NCBI GenBank assembly: GCA_964577055.1
Contig: CAZNWC010000009.1
Span: 73,560 to 137,559 of the forward strand
Direction of reading: 5' to 3'
DNA from: PNNG01 sp964577055
Lineage (GTDB): Bacteria > Bacteroidota > Bacteroidia > UBA7662
Length of the DNA: 64,000 nt
Part shown: positions 8,030 through 17,121 of the stretch, piece by piece
Layout: every line of letters begins with the position of its first letter
Numbering within the stretch: position 1 is the stretch's first letter
Made by a program: the position numbers and the translations under genes
Notes under the pieces: model-generated
The model's database searches: none
Seen by the model: only the letters and a program-made list of their open reading frames with translations
What the model was told of the DNA's origin: nothing

Positions 8030-9507
8030 TGTTCGATTGGAGCAGCAAATGGGCCGTTTACAGTCCGCATAAAACCGCCATCAAAGAGGCCCATACCGGC
8101 CGCGAAATCAGCTATGCCCATTTGAATGCACAGGCTGATGCTGCCGCTGGTTGGCTGCAATCGCTGGGCGTGGGCAAGGGCGACCGGGTGGTGGTGCTTG
8201 CCGAGTTTTGCGTGGAGTATGTGGTGCTGTTTTCAGCGGCGCAAAAAATGGGTTGCATTTTGGTGCCTCTGAATTACCGATTGAGTCCACGCGAAATCGA
8301 CTACCTCTTGGGCGATTCGGCGCCAGCTGTGATTTTGGTAGAACCCAAATTCCGAGATTTATTGCGCGATGCCCCGCAATCGCATGGCATCAGCCTGTTT
8401 GAGTTGGGTGCCTTGGCAAGTCTGAGTAGCGGCCATGCGCAACAAAGGGCGGTGAGTTTGCAGCCCGATGATCCCATTTTCATCCTCTACACCAGTGGCA
8501 CCACGGGCTTTCCGAAAGGGGCCTTGTACACCCACCGCATGCTGCTGTGGAACAGCCTCAATACAGCCTTGCGCTTGAACATCACCAGTGCCGACCGCAC
8601 CCTGAATGTGATGCCACCTTTTCATACCGGTGGCTGGAACGTGCTCACCACCCCATTTTTGCATTTTGGTGCCACGGTGGTATTGTTGCCAAAATTCGAG
8701 GCCGGCGAGGTATTGCGCTTGCTCGAAAGTGAGCGCATCGATTTGTTCATGGGCGTGCCTACCATGATCAGGCTGCTGGCCGATGAACCAGCCTTCGACA
8801 CAGTGAAGCTCGATGCCCTGCGTTATTTCATTGTGGGCGGTGAAGCCTTGCCTATTCCTGTAATTGAAAAATGGAACCAAAAAGGCGTTCCCATCCGGCA
8901 GGGGTATGGTTTGACCGAGGCGGGTCCCAACGTCACCTCCTTGCCCGAATCCGACGCCATCCGCAAGCGCGGCAGCATTGGTTTCCCCAACTTTTACCTC
9001 GAAACCCGTTTGGTGAACGAAGCCGGTGAAACCGTTGAAGGTGAGGGCAGCGGTGAGTTTTGGCTCAAAGGCGAGGTGGTAACACCTGGTTATTGGCGAC
9101 ATGAAGAAGCCACGGCTGCAGCCTTTCACGACGGCTGGTTTCGCACCGGCGATGTGCTGCAGCGCGACGAAGAGGGCTATTTGTATGTGATCGACCGCAT
9201 CAAAAACATGTTCATCAGTGGAGGCGAAAATGTATATCCTGCCGAGGTGGAAAAGTTCTTGCAAACCCATCCTACCGTGGCAGAAGCCGCCGTCATTGGC
9301 GTTTCTGATGAGCGCTGGGGCGAAGTGGGCAGGGCCTTTGTGGTTGCCAAAACCGATGCTCAAGTTACGGCTGATGAGCTGCGCGCCTTTTGTGTAGGTG
9401 GATTGGCCAAATTTAAGGTGCCGAAGTATTTCGAGCTGGTGGACGACATTCCCAAGAACGATACGGGGAAAGTGGATAGAAAGAAGTTGGTGGCGCTTCG
9501 CGGGTGA
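8026..9507 (+). CDS. AMP-forming acyl-CoA synthetase / ligase
   Basis: A 493-residue adenylate-forming (ANL) enzyme. The P-loop-like A3 motif YTSGTTGFPKG is at 155-165, followed by the A5 motif YGLTE, the A7-A8 stretch GYLYVIDRIKNM, and the catalytic lysine of A10 in NDTGK (K482). Such enzymes activate a carboxylic acid as acyl-AMP and usually transfer it to CoA. The pattern (PPFHTGGWN, GGENVYPAEVE) fits medium/long-chain or aromatic acyl-CoA synthetases. The ATG overlaps the symporter stop as ATGA; a second ATG follows directly at 8029. Together with the symporter it resembles an uptake-and-activation pair for an organic acid. Confidence 0.9.
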   Translation: MMFDWSSKWAVYSPHKTAIKEAHTGREISYAHLNAQADAAAGWLQSLGVGKGDRVVVLAEFCVEYVVLFSAAQKMGCILVPLNYRLSPREIDYLLGDSAPAVILVEPKFRDLLRDAPQSHGISLFELGALASLSSGHAQQRAVSLQPDDPIFILYTSGTTGFPKGALYTHRMLLWNSLNTALRLNITSADRTLNVMPPFHTGGWNVLTTPFLHFGATVVLLPKFEAGEVLRLLESERIDLFMGVPTMIRLLADEPAFDTVKLDALRYFIVGGEALPIPVIEKWNQKGVPIRQGYGLTEAGPNVTSLPESDAIRKRGSIGFPNFYLETRLVNEAGETVEGEGSGEFWLKGEVVTPGYWRHEEATAAAFHDGWFRTGDVLQRDEEGYLYVIDRIKNMFISGGENVYPAEVEKFLQTHPTVAEAAVIGVSDERWGEVGRAFVVAKTDAQVTADELRAFCVGGLAKFKVPKYFELVDDIPKNDTGKVDRKKLVALRG

Positions 9508-9578
9508 TGCACTGCGTGCTGTGGGTGCTTCGCTGGTGACGCTTCGCTGGTGATGCACTTCGTGCTGTGGGTGCTTCG
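9503..9578. repeat. 30-bp direct repeat overlapping the ligase stop codon
   Basis: GGTGATGCACT-x-CGTGCTGTGGGTGCTTCG is present at 9503-9532 and 9549-9578 with one mismatch, separated by a 16-bp stretch that repeats its own parts (GTGACGCTTCGCTG). The first copy contains the ligase stop codon, so the repeat forms the last codon and the tail of the gene. Confidence 0.85.
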
Positions 9579-9656
9579 TTAACTTTCTGCTCGGCAAGCA
9601 ACTACGAGGCGAGGGATGCGCGCTTTGCGCTGCTAATTGTAAACAGGCTCTCTGGC

Positions 9657-10055
9657 CTATTCTTTATCTTGTTCGCTACCTATTTTTTCATTCACCCTTT
9701 TGTGCAGGTAGGCAGTAAATCGTTCAATCTTATTCACGACTCGGTCTATTTCTAAGCGGCATTCAATGTATTTGTCAGTTTCAATGTATCCTAGGTCGTG
9801 GGCACCGATTAAATGGTCAAGCACTTCTAAAGCACTGGCGTATGCAAAGTTGACGAATCTAATTTTCTCCTTAAAGCTTGCCCTGCCGGCACCTTCGGCA
9901 AGATTCGCGGTGATGGAACTTGCTGCTCGCTCTATTTGGCTCTTCAGCCCATATTTCTCTGATAGAGGAAAAGACTTGCTAATTTGATAGATGGAGCATT
10001 TGAGTGCTCTCGCTTGTTGCCAGGCTTCAAGTTTTTCGAATAAATACGCTCGCAT
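9657..10055 (-). CDS. four-helix-bundle protein (S23 / IVS-encoded family)
   Basis: A 132-residue helical protein of the four-helix-bundle family (TIGR02436), first known from intervening sequences in 23S rRNA genes and related to diversity-generating-retroelement Avd proteins. Signatures are F-x-K-L-x-A-W-Q-x-A near the start, IERAASSITANLAEGAGR at 40-58, and a basic C-terminal region. The family makes a positively charged pentamer that binds nucleic acid; its cellular role is unsettled. Here it is alone, with no rRNA gene or reverse transcriptase nearby, which is common in Bacteroidota. Transcribed opposite to its neighbours. Confidence 0.88.
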   Translation of the reverse strand: MRAYLFEKLEAWQQARALKCSIYQISKSFPLSEKYGLKSQIERAASSITANLAEGAGRASFKEKIRFVNFAYASALEVLDHLIGAHDLGYIETDKYIECRLEIDRVVNKIERFTAYLHKRVNEKIGSEQDKE

Positions 10056-10304
10056 AGCGCTTTTTTTTTAAAATTCTGATTACTCTTCGAGATAAGAAAG
10101 GCTTTGTCCTGTTTTCGAAAACAATTGCGTAAAACACATCTAAAAACGCACCCGATTCAGGTTAACCAATTAGAGCAAGCATTCACCTAGTTCCCACAAG
10201 CCGGAGGCTACCCACTGCCTCGCATCTCCGAGGCTTCACAGAACGAAGTTCGCCCACCAGCAAAGCACCCCCGTGCGGCGCTTTTTCGTATCTTGCCACC
10301 AACA

Positions 10305-11597
<1,293 letters not shown>

Positions 11598-11625
11598 AGC
11601 TACCAAAATGAAGGATAATTTTAGC

Positions 11626-11658
11626 TATACGTACGTCATTTGAAAATATGTACGTATA
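11626..11658. promoter_or_regulatory. operator-like inverted repeat before the RHH/PIN module
   Basis: TATACGTAC (11626-11634) and GTACGTATA (11650-11658) are perfect 9-bp inverted arms 15 bp apart, with additional TACGTA self-complementarity inside each arm. The right arm ends 7 bp before the antitoxin ATG. This is the position and form expected of a VapB/RHH autoregulatory operator; binding is inference. Confidence 0.55.
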
Positions 11659-11665
11659 TTGGGTC

Positions 11666-11914
11666 ATGGACGCGAAACTCACCCTAAAACTGAAGTCAAG
11701 GGTCATTGAAAAGGCCAAGGCTTACGCAAAAACGCATGGCACCAGTTTGTCGGCCTTGGTAGAGAACTACTTTGAGATCATCGCTAAGGACCATCAAAGC
11801 GTTAAAGCCGATAGCATATCGCCCTTCGTAAAATCTTTGGGGGGTGCACCATTGCCCGAAAACTTTGATGAACGGCAGTCTTACCGCGATTACATCCATC
11901 AAAAGTATGCGTAA
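11666..11914 (+). CDS. DUF6364-like ribbon-helix-helix antitoxin
   Basis: An 82-residue protein: a short beta strand (KLTLKLKSRVIEKAKAYA), then GTSLSALVENYFEII, the pattern of MetJ/Arc ribbon-helix-helix antitoxins annotated as DUF6364. The C-terminal third (PFVKSLGGAPLPENFDE...) is the toxin-binding tail. It overlaps the downstream PIN-domain gene by one base (TAATG). An upstream in-frame ATG at 11648 sits inside the inverted repeat and is less likely as the start. Role: neutralises the PIN toxin and probably represses the operon. Confidence 0.85.
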   Translation: MDAKLTLKLKSRVIEKAKAYAKTHGTSLSALVENYFEIIAKDHQSVKADSISPFVKSLGGAPLPENFDERQSYRDYIHQKYA

Positions 11915-12327
11915 TGCGCTTGTTCATAGATACGAACATCCTCATTGATTTGCTTGGATTAAGGGGAGAGTATTATCAGCCTGCCGCAGAATTGTTTAGC
12001 CTCGCCGATAGTGGCAGGATGGAACTCTATGTTTCGGCGCTCACCATGGCCAATGCAGCCTATTCTTTGACCAAAGGAGCGGCCCAGTCAGAGGTCAAAG
12101 TTTGGCTTCATAGGGTTCAATTGCTGCTTCATGTGGTGCCACTCGATGAAAAAATACTGAATTGGGCCTTGCTTGATGAAAAATTCAGCGATTTTGAAGA
12201 TGCACTTCAGTATTGTTCGGCCATAGAAATCAAAGCCGACGCAATAATCACAAGGAATGGTAGAGATTTCGGGGCTTCCGAAATTCCTGTATTTAGCGCC
12301 AGCGATTTTTTAGCCACCCTTCAATAA
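11914..12327 (+). CDS. PIN-domain toxin (VapC-like)
   Basis: A 137-residue PIN-domain ribonuclease. Metal-binding acidic residues are at D6 (FIDTNILIDLL), D96 (DFEDALQ) and D118 (TRNGRDF); N115 is also conserved. The usual glutamate after the second strand is replaced by SALTMANAAY, as in a recognised PilT/PIN subgroup. VapC toxins cut tRNA or rRNA to stop translation. Translation is coupled to the antitoxin through TAATG. Confidence 0.88.
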   Translation: MRLFIDTNILIDLLGLRGEYYQPAAELFSLADSGRMELYVSALTMANAAYSLTKGAAQSEVKVWLHRVQLLLHVVPLDEKILNWALLDEKFSDFEDALQYCSAIEIKADAIITRNGRDFGASEIPVFSASDFLATLQ

Positions 12328-12362
12328 GCTACAAAAACAAATTTGTTCATCCGCAAGCTTGC

Positions 12363-12556
12363 ATTAAGCCGAAGGCTACTCTCTGCGGTCTACGGTCAAG
12401 CTGCGTAGCAGCGCAGACCAAATGCCTCCGCTGCCTCGCGGTTTGCGCTGAGCTTTATTCTGCACTGACAGGAAAAGTCATTCTGGCTGCCAAACCGTTA
12501 ATAAAGCACACAGTCCATTGCAACATTCTTACTTCCTCTGTGCCTCTGCGGTTTAC
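12363..12556. repeat. dispersed palindromic element, copy A
   Basis: Shares with 26157-26366 the boxes ATTAAGCCGAAGGCT (identical, 15 bp), then a 37-bp block (12394-12430 against 26217-26253) with one mismatch, then TCGCG, TGCACTGA and CATTCTG-like boxes, and finally GCCTCTGCGGTTT. The core contains TCTGCGGTCT facing CAGCGCAGACC, a hairpin. It occupies most of the 324-bp gap between the PIN toxin and nrdA. Confidence 0.7.
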
Positions 12557-12596
12557 TTCGAAGCCGAGGTTGTTGTCATGCTGATTGTCAGTAAAC

Positions 12597-12626
12597 AAAA
12601 ACCCCGACCAATTTGGCCGGGGTTTT
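12597..12626 (-). terminator. terminator of nrdBA
   Basis: AAAACCCCG-x-CC faces GG-x-CGGGGTTTT around a short AATTT loop, and on the minus strand the stem ends in a T run. It lies 26 bp beyond the nrdA stop. Confidence 0.8.
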
Positions 12627-12651
12627 ACATGCTTGGTGTGTAGGCAATGGC

Positions 12652-15048
12652 TTAGCTGCCGCAGGCTTCGCAGGCATCCGGATTGTCGAGCGAGCAGGCC
12701 ATTTGCGAAAGCGCTTCGTCTTTGCTGATTTCCTGCACCGCAACGGCTTCGGTTGCCACCTTGGGCTCGAGGGCCACATCGGCTTGCTTTTCGATGGTGA
12801 ACTTCACCGCATTGGCAGCAGCCTTGGTGCGGAGGTAGTACATGCCCGTTTTCAAACCGGCTTTCCATGCGTAGAAGTGCATCGAAGTGAGCTTGGCAAA
12901 ATTCACATCGCTCATGAAGATGTTCATGCTCTGGCTCTGACAAATGTAGGCACCGCGGTCGGCAGCCATGTCGATGATGGTCTTCTGCTTGATTTCCCAG
13001 GCGGTTTTGTAGATTTCCTTCAAATCGGCGGGAATCTCAGCGATGTCTTGCACCGATCCGTTGGCAGCTACAATCTTGTTCTTGAGCTCGAGGCTCCACA
13101 TGCCAGCATCTACCAAATCGCGGAGGAGGTGCTTGTTCACCACCACAAACTCGCCACTCAATACACGGCGGCTGTAGATGTTACTGGTGTATGGCTCAAA
13201 ACACTCGTTGTTGCCCAAAATCTGGCTGGTAGAAGCCGTTGGCATGGGCGCCAGCAACAAGCTATTGCGGATGCCATGCTTCTTCACCTCGGCTTTGAGG
13301 GCATTCCAGTCCCAACGGTTGGTAGGCGTTACATTCCACATATCGTACTGGAAAATACCCTTCGATACGGGTGAGCCTTTGTAGCTTTCGTAAGCGCCGT
13401 GCTCTTTCGCCAAATCCTTCGAGGCAGTCATGGCCGCAAAGTAGATGGTTTCGAAGATGTCTTTGTTCAGCTGACGCGCTTCGTCCGAGTCAAAGGCCAT
13501 GCGCAACATGATGAAGGCATCGGCCAATCCTTGAACACCAATACCAATGGGGCGGTGACGCATGTTCGAATTGCGGGCCTCGGGCACGGGGTAATAGTTG
13601 ATGTCGATGACCTTGTTCAGGTTTTTGGTAACGATGTAGGTGATATCGTACAAACGCTGGTGGTCGAAGGTCTTGTCGGCGGTCACAAAGCGGGGCAAAG
13701 CAATCGAGGCGAGGTTACAAACCGCTACTTCGTCTTTGCTGGTGTACTCCATGATCTCGGTGCAAAGGTTGCTCGAGCGGATGGTACCCAGGTTCTGCTG
13801 GTTGCTCTTGCGGTTGGCAGCATCTTTATACAGGATGTAAGGTGTGCCGGTTTCAATCTGCGACTCAAGAATGGCGAACCACAACTCTTGCGCTTTGATG
13901 GTCTTGCGTGCACGGTCTTCCTGCTCGTAGCGGGTGTAGAGTTGCTCAAACTCATCGCCCCAGCAGTCGTACAGGCCGGGGGCTTCGTTCGGACAAAACA
14001 AGCTCCAGTCGCCATTGGCTTCTACGCGCTTCATGAACAAATCGGGAATCCACATGGCGTAGAAGAGGTCGCGGGCACGCATTTCTTCCTTGCCGTGGTT
14101 TTTCTTGAGGTCGAGGAAATCGAACACATCGGCATGCCAAGGCTCGAGGTAAATGGCGAACGAACCTTTGCGCTTACCGCCCCCTTGGTCCACATAACGG
14201 GCGGTGTCGTTGAACACGCGCAGCATGGGCACAATGCCGTTGCTGGTACCGTTGGTGCCTTTGATGTACGAACCAGTTGCACGCACGTTGTGGATGCTCA
14301 AGCCAATACCGCCCGCACTTTGCGAAATCTTCGCGGTTTGCTTGAGGGTGTTGTAAATGCCATCGATGCTATCGTCCTGCATGCTCAGCAAAAAGCAGCT
14401 CGAGAGTTGCGGCTTGGGTGTACCGGCATTGAACAGGGTAGGGGTAGCATGGGTAAACCAACGCTCGCTCATCAGCTCGTAGGTCTGAATGGCCGAAGCA
14501 ATGTCGTCTTTGTGAATACCCACTGCCACACGCATGATCATGTGCTGCGGACGCTCCACCACCTTGCCGTTGATTTTCAAGAGGTACGAACGCTCCAAGG
14601 TTTTGAAGCCAAAATAATCGTACTCGTAATCGCGGCTGTAAATGATGGCCGAATCGAGCTCCTCAGCATTCTTCTCGATGATTTCCATCACATCGTCGGC
14701 AATCAACGAGGCGTTGTGGCCCGATGCGGGATCAACGTACTCGTACAAATCGCGGATGGTTTCGCTGAACGACTTCTTGGTTTCTTTGTGCAGGTTCGAA
14801 ATGGCAATGCGTGCGGCCAAGATGGCGTAATCGGGGTGCATGGCCGTCATCGAGGCGGCAGTTTCGGCAGCCAAATCGTCGAGCTTGGTGGTGGTCACCC
14901 CGTCGTACAAGCCGCTGATGACCTTCTTGGCCACCTCAATGGGCTCTACATAATCGGGGTTCAAACCGTAGCACAACTTTTCGATGCGCGAGGTGATTTT
15001 ATCGAATTTGACCGGCTCTCTCCGGCCGTCTCTTTTGATGACGTACAT
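12652..15048 (-). CDS. nrdA: class I ribonucleoside-diphosphate reductase, alpha subunit
   Basis: A 798-residue catalytic subunit that reduces ribonucleoside diphosphates to deoxyribonucleotides. An N-terminal ATP-cone (about 1-90, starting MYVIKRDGRREPVKFDKI) provides dATP/ATP allostery. The active-site set is present: the redox cysteine in SSCFLL, the NLCTEI motif with the thiyl-radical cysteine, and the partner cysteine in VCNLASI. A C-terminal CEAC pair re-reduces the active site through thioredoxin or glutaredoxin. nrdB lies upstream on the same strand with a 38-bp gap, making an nrdBA operon that ends at the hairpin at 12597. Confidence 0.97.
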   Translation of the reverse strand: MYVIKRDGRREPVKFDKITSRIEKLCYGLNPDYVEPIEVAKKVISGLYDGVTTTKLDDLAAETAASMTAMHPDYAILAARIAISNLHKETKKSFSETIRDLYEYVDPASGHNASLIADDVMEIIEKNAEELDSAIIYSRDYEYDYFGFKTLERSYLLKINGKVVERPQHMIMRVAVGIHKDDIASAIQTYELMSERWFTHATPTLFNAGTPKPQLSSCFLLSMQDDSIDGIYNTLKQTAKISQSAGGIGLSIHNVRATGSYIKGTNGTSNGIVPMLRVFNDTARYVDQGGGKRKGSFAIYLEPWHADVFDFLDLKKNHGKEEMRARDLFYAMWIPDLFMKRVEANGDWSLFCPNEAPGLYDCWGDEFEQLYTRYEQEDRARKTIKAQELWFAILESQIETGTPYILYKDAANRKSNQQNLGTIRSSNLCTEIMEYTSKDEVAVCNLASIALPRFVTADKTFDHQRLYDITYIVTKNLNKVIDINYYPVPEARNSNMRHRPIGIGVQGLADAFIMLRMAFDSDEARQLNKDIFETIYFAAMTASKDLAKEHGAYESYKGSPVSKGIFQYDMWNVTPTNRWDWNALKAEVKKHGIRNSLLLAPMPTASTSQILGNNECFEPYTSNIYSRRVLSGEFVVVNKHLLRDLVDAGMWSLELKNKIVAANGSVQDIAEIPADLKEIYKTAWEIKQKTIIDMAADRGAYICQSQSMNIFMSDVNFAKLTSMHFYAWKAGLKTGMYYLRTKAAANAVKFTIEKQADVALEPKVATEAVAVQEISKDEALSQMACSLDNPDACEACGS

Positions 15049-15086
15049 AGGCAGTATTTTTTATTGTCTTGACAGGGGGTGTTCGC

Positions 15087-16055
15087 TTAAAAATCTTCGT
15101 CGGTGCTAAAGGTTTGCTTCTCGCGCACCGAGCCTACGCCAGCCTTTTTGTATTCGGCCACACGCTTTTCGAAGAAATTGGTCTTGCCTTCCATCGAAAT
15201 CAATTCCATGAAGTCGAACGGATTGGTCACGTTGTAAATCTTGTTGAGGTTGAGGGTCTGCAAAAGGTGGTCGGCCACGTACTCGATGTACTGACACATC
15301 AAATCGGCGTTCATGCCAATCAAACGCACGGGCAAAGCATCGGTTACAAATTCTTTCTCAATCTCTACGGCATCGCGGATGATGTCGTAAATCACCTGCG
15401 GATCGAGCTTGTTTTGGATGTATTTGGTGTACAACAAACAAGCGAAGTCGCGGTGCAAGCCTTCGTCGCGACTGATCAGCTCGTTCGAGAAAGTAAGGCC
15501 GGGCATCAAGCCGCGCTTCTTCAACCAGAAGATGCTGCAGAAGCTGCCGCTGAAGAAAATGCCTTCTACTGCTGCAAACGCAATGAGGCGCTCAAGGAAG
15601 TTGCCATTGTCGATCCAACGCAAAGCCCATTCGGCCTTCTTCTGCACACAAGGAACGGTTTCGATGGCGTGCAAAAGGTGGTCTTTTTCAATGGGGTCTT
15701 TGATGTAGGTGTCAATAAGCAGCGAATAGGTTTCTGAGTGGATGTTCTCCATCATGATCTGGAAGCCGTAAAAACAACGCGCCTCGGGGTACTGCACTTC
15801 GTTGAGGAAGTGAATGGCGAGGTTTTCGTTCACAATGCCGTCGCTGGCCGCAAAAAAGGCCAATACGTGCTTAATAAAATGTTTTTCATCGGCGTTCAGT
15901 TTGCTTTCCCAATCTACCAGGTCGGCCGACAAGTCGATTTCTTCGGCCGTCCAAAAGCTGGCCTCCGACTTCTTGTAGTAGTCCCATACGTCGTGGTACT
16001 TGATCGGAAAGAGGACAAAGCGGTCCTTATTCTCTTGGAGAATGTGTTCAGTCAT
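15087..16055 (-). CDS. nrdB: class I ribonucleoside-diphosphate reductase, beta subunit
   Basis: A 322-residue diiron-tyrosyl radical subunit. By pattern it is closer to eukaryotic-type R2 than to E. coli NrdB: FWTAEEID supplies D41, and ENIHSETY supplies E103, H106 and the radical tyrosine Y110. EVQYPEARCFYGFQ precedes them. The two later carboxylate/histidine ligands lie in AAVEGIFFSG and SRDEGLHRDF. The presence of Y110 supports subclass Ia over the radical-free types. The C-terminal FSTDEDF is the tail that docks on NrdA. First gene of the nrdBA operon. Confidence 0.96.
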   Translation of the reverse strand: MTEHILQENKDRFVLFPIKYHDVWDYYKKSEASFWTAEEIDLSADLVDWESKLNADEKHFIKHVLAFFAASDGIVNENLAIHFLNEVQYPEARCFYGFQIMMENIHSETYSLLIDTYIKDPIEKDHLLHAIETVPCVQKKAEWALRWIDNGNFLERLIAFAAVEGIFFSGSFCSIFWLKKRGLMPGLTFSNELISRDEGLHRDFACLLYTKYIQNKLDPQVIYDIIRDAVEIEKEFVTDALPVRLIGMNADLMCQYIEYVADHLLQTLNLNKIYNVTNPFDFMELISMEGKTNFFEKRVAEYKKAGVGSVREKQTFSTDEDF

Positions 16056-16426
16056 CTATGTAAAATTTTAATTTTTTTGGGCGAGGCCAGTGGCCAATCA
16101 CCCAATCAACCGGTGGTAGCGTCTGAGCTTCAAGTGTATGAACTCAAAAACACGTGTATCACTTTGGTCGGTAGCAGTGGCGATTAGCAACTTCACAAAT
16201 TTTGCAAACTATGTGTCGTGGTTGTCCACAAGGTGAACAGAGTTTTGCACAGTCTTTTAATGCATTGATTGTCAGCGCAATACAGTGTAATTAGCTTTTA
16301 AAGCCCGTAAACGGTGTTTTTCGTTCGCCCAGTTTTGGAGGTCTCTCGAAAAAGGCCTATTTTTCGCCAAAGCTACTGTTCATTTTTGTGAACACTGTTA
16401 CACAAACTTCCAAAATACCCTCACTT
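16056..16426. other. divergent intergenic region, nrdB / cpeT-like
   Basis: 370 bp between divergent genes that should hold both promoters. A DnaA-box-like TTGTCCACA (one mismatch to TTATCCACA) is at about 16226, and GTTCA-x6-TGAAC sits about 35 bp before the cpeT-like start. No convincing NrdR box pair was found. Nothing else was recognised. Confidence 0.5.
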
Positions 16427-17119
16427 ATGCGCCTGCTTTTGATCTCTTGCTTCGTGTTGTTGTCGAGCCTATTTGCTTCGGCAAACCCTCCACGTTTTTC
16501 CAAAGACTTGCGTACCCTCACCACCTGGATGCAGGGTGACTACGACAACAGCTCGCAGTTGCGCCGCGATACCACCGTGGCTTTTGCCGAAGCACACATC
16601 GTGCGCATTTGGGAAAACCTGTACACCGATGCCATTTGGTTGTACGAAGAAATCAACGACCGCGAAGGCAAGCCCATCAGCCAGCGGTTTTACCGCTTCA
16701 GCGACGGGGCCGACGATACCTACGAAGCCATCGTTTACGAATTGCCCGATGTAAGCAAATATGCAGGTGAATTCAAAGCCGCCCGTCCGTTCGAAGACTT
16801 TAACCCCGAAACCGATTTGACCGGCCTGGTGGAATGTACCATTTATTTCCGCAAAAAGGGCGACAATAAGTATTCAGGCTCCACTGTGGGCAAAGAATGC
16901 CTGTTTAACCGCGGTGGCAAGGTGAAATATTGGCAATACCAAATCGATGTGTACGAAGCCAAACTCATGCGCTCCGACCGCGGCATTGGTTGGAACGACG
17001 AGGTTGTAGCCGGTCCGGCCAAAGAAAGCAAAGGCTACGAATTCAAACGTCCGGTGGTGAAGCCCGAAAAACCCAAACCGGCACCCAAAAGCAGCAAGTC
17101 GAAAGGCAAAAAGCGCTAA
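16427..17119 (+). CDS. exported CpcT/CpeT-like (chromophore lyase family) protein
   Basis: A 230-residue protein with a signal peptide (MRLLLISCFVLLSSLFASA). The mature part has the CpcT/CpeT fold pattern: LTTWMQGDYDNSSQ, then ENLYTDAIWLYEE, then PISQRFYRF and a conserved cysteine in GKECLF. In cyanobacteria this family attaches bilins to phycobiliproteins. Bacteroidota lack these, so the lyase name should not be taken as function; binding of some small hydrophobic ligand is the most that can be said. It ends in a Lys/Pro-rich tail. The ATG at 16427 is chosen because it begins the signal peptide. PAP2 phosphatase follows after 2 bp. Confidence 0.8.
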   Translation: MRLLLISCFVLLSSLFASANPPRFSKDLRTLTTWMQGDYDNSSQLRRDTTVAFAEAHIVRIWENLYTDAIWLYEEINDREGKPISQRFYRFSDGADDTYEAIVYELPDVSKYAGEFKAARPFEDFNPETDLTGLVECTIYFRKKGDNKYSGSTVGKECLFNRGGKVKYWQYQIDVYEAKLMRSDRGIGWNDEVVAGPAKESKGYEFKRPVVKPEKPKPAPKSSKSKGKKR

Positions 17120-17121
17120 GC

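Noticed and set aside
3487..9507. Calling the cluster an olefin (OleABCD) synthesis operon
   Set aside because: The alpha/beta-hydrolase has Ser in place of the OleB aspartate, the SDR is FabG-like, and the FabH-like protein lacks His and Asn that OleA needs.
8359..9597. 412-codon minus-strand frame under the ligase gene
   Set aside because: Antisense shadow; the plus-strand ligase has all adenylation motifs.
9657..10055. Part of an rRNA intervening sequence or a diversity-generating retroelement
   Set aside because: No rRNA gene, reverse transcriptase or variable-repeat pair is present around the four-helix-bundle gene.
13399..15072. 557-codon plus-strand frame opposite nrdA
   Set aside because: nrdA is unmistakable on the other strand and this translation shows only reverse-frame composition.
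16056..16426. NrdR box pair controlling nrdBA
   Set aside because: No pair of ACAC-A/T-rich-GTGT palindromes at the needed spacing was found; the single DnaA-box-like TTGTCCACA has one mismatch and is not enough for a claim.
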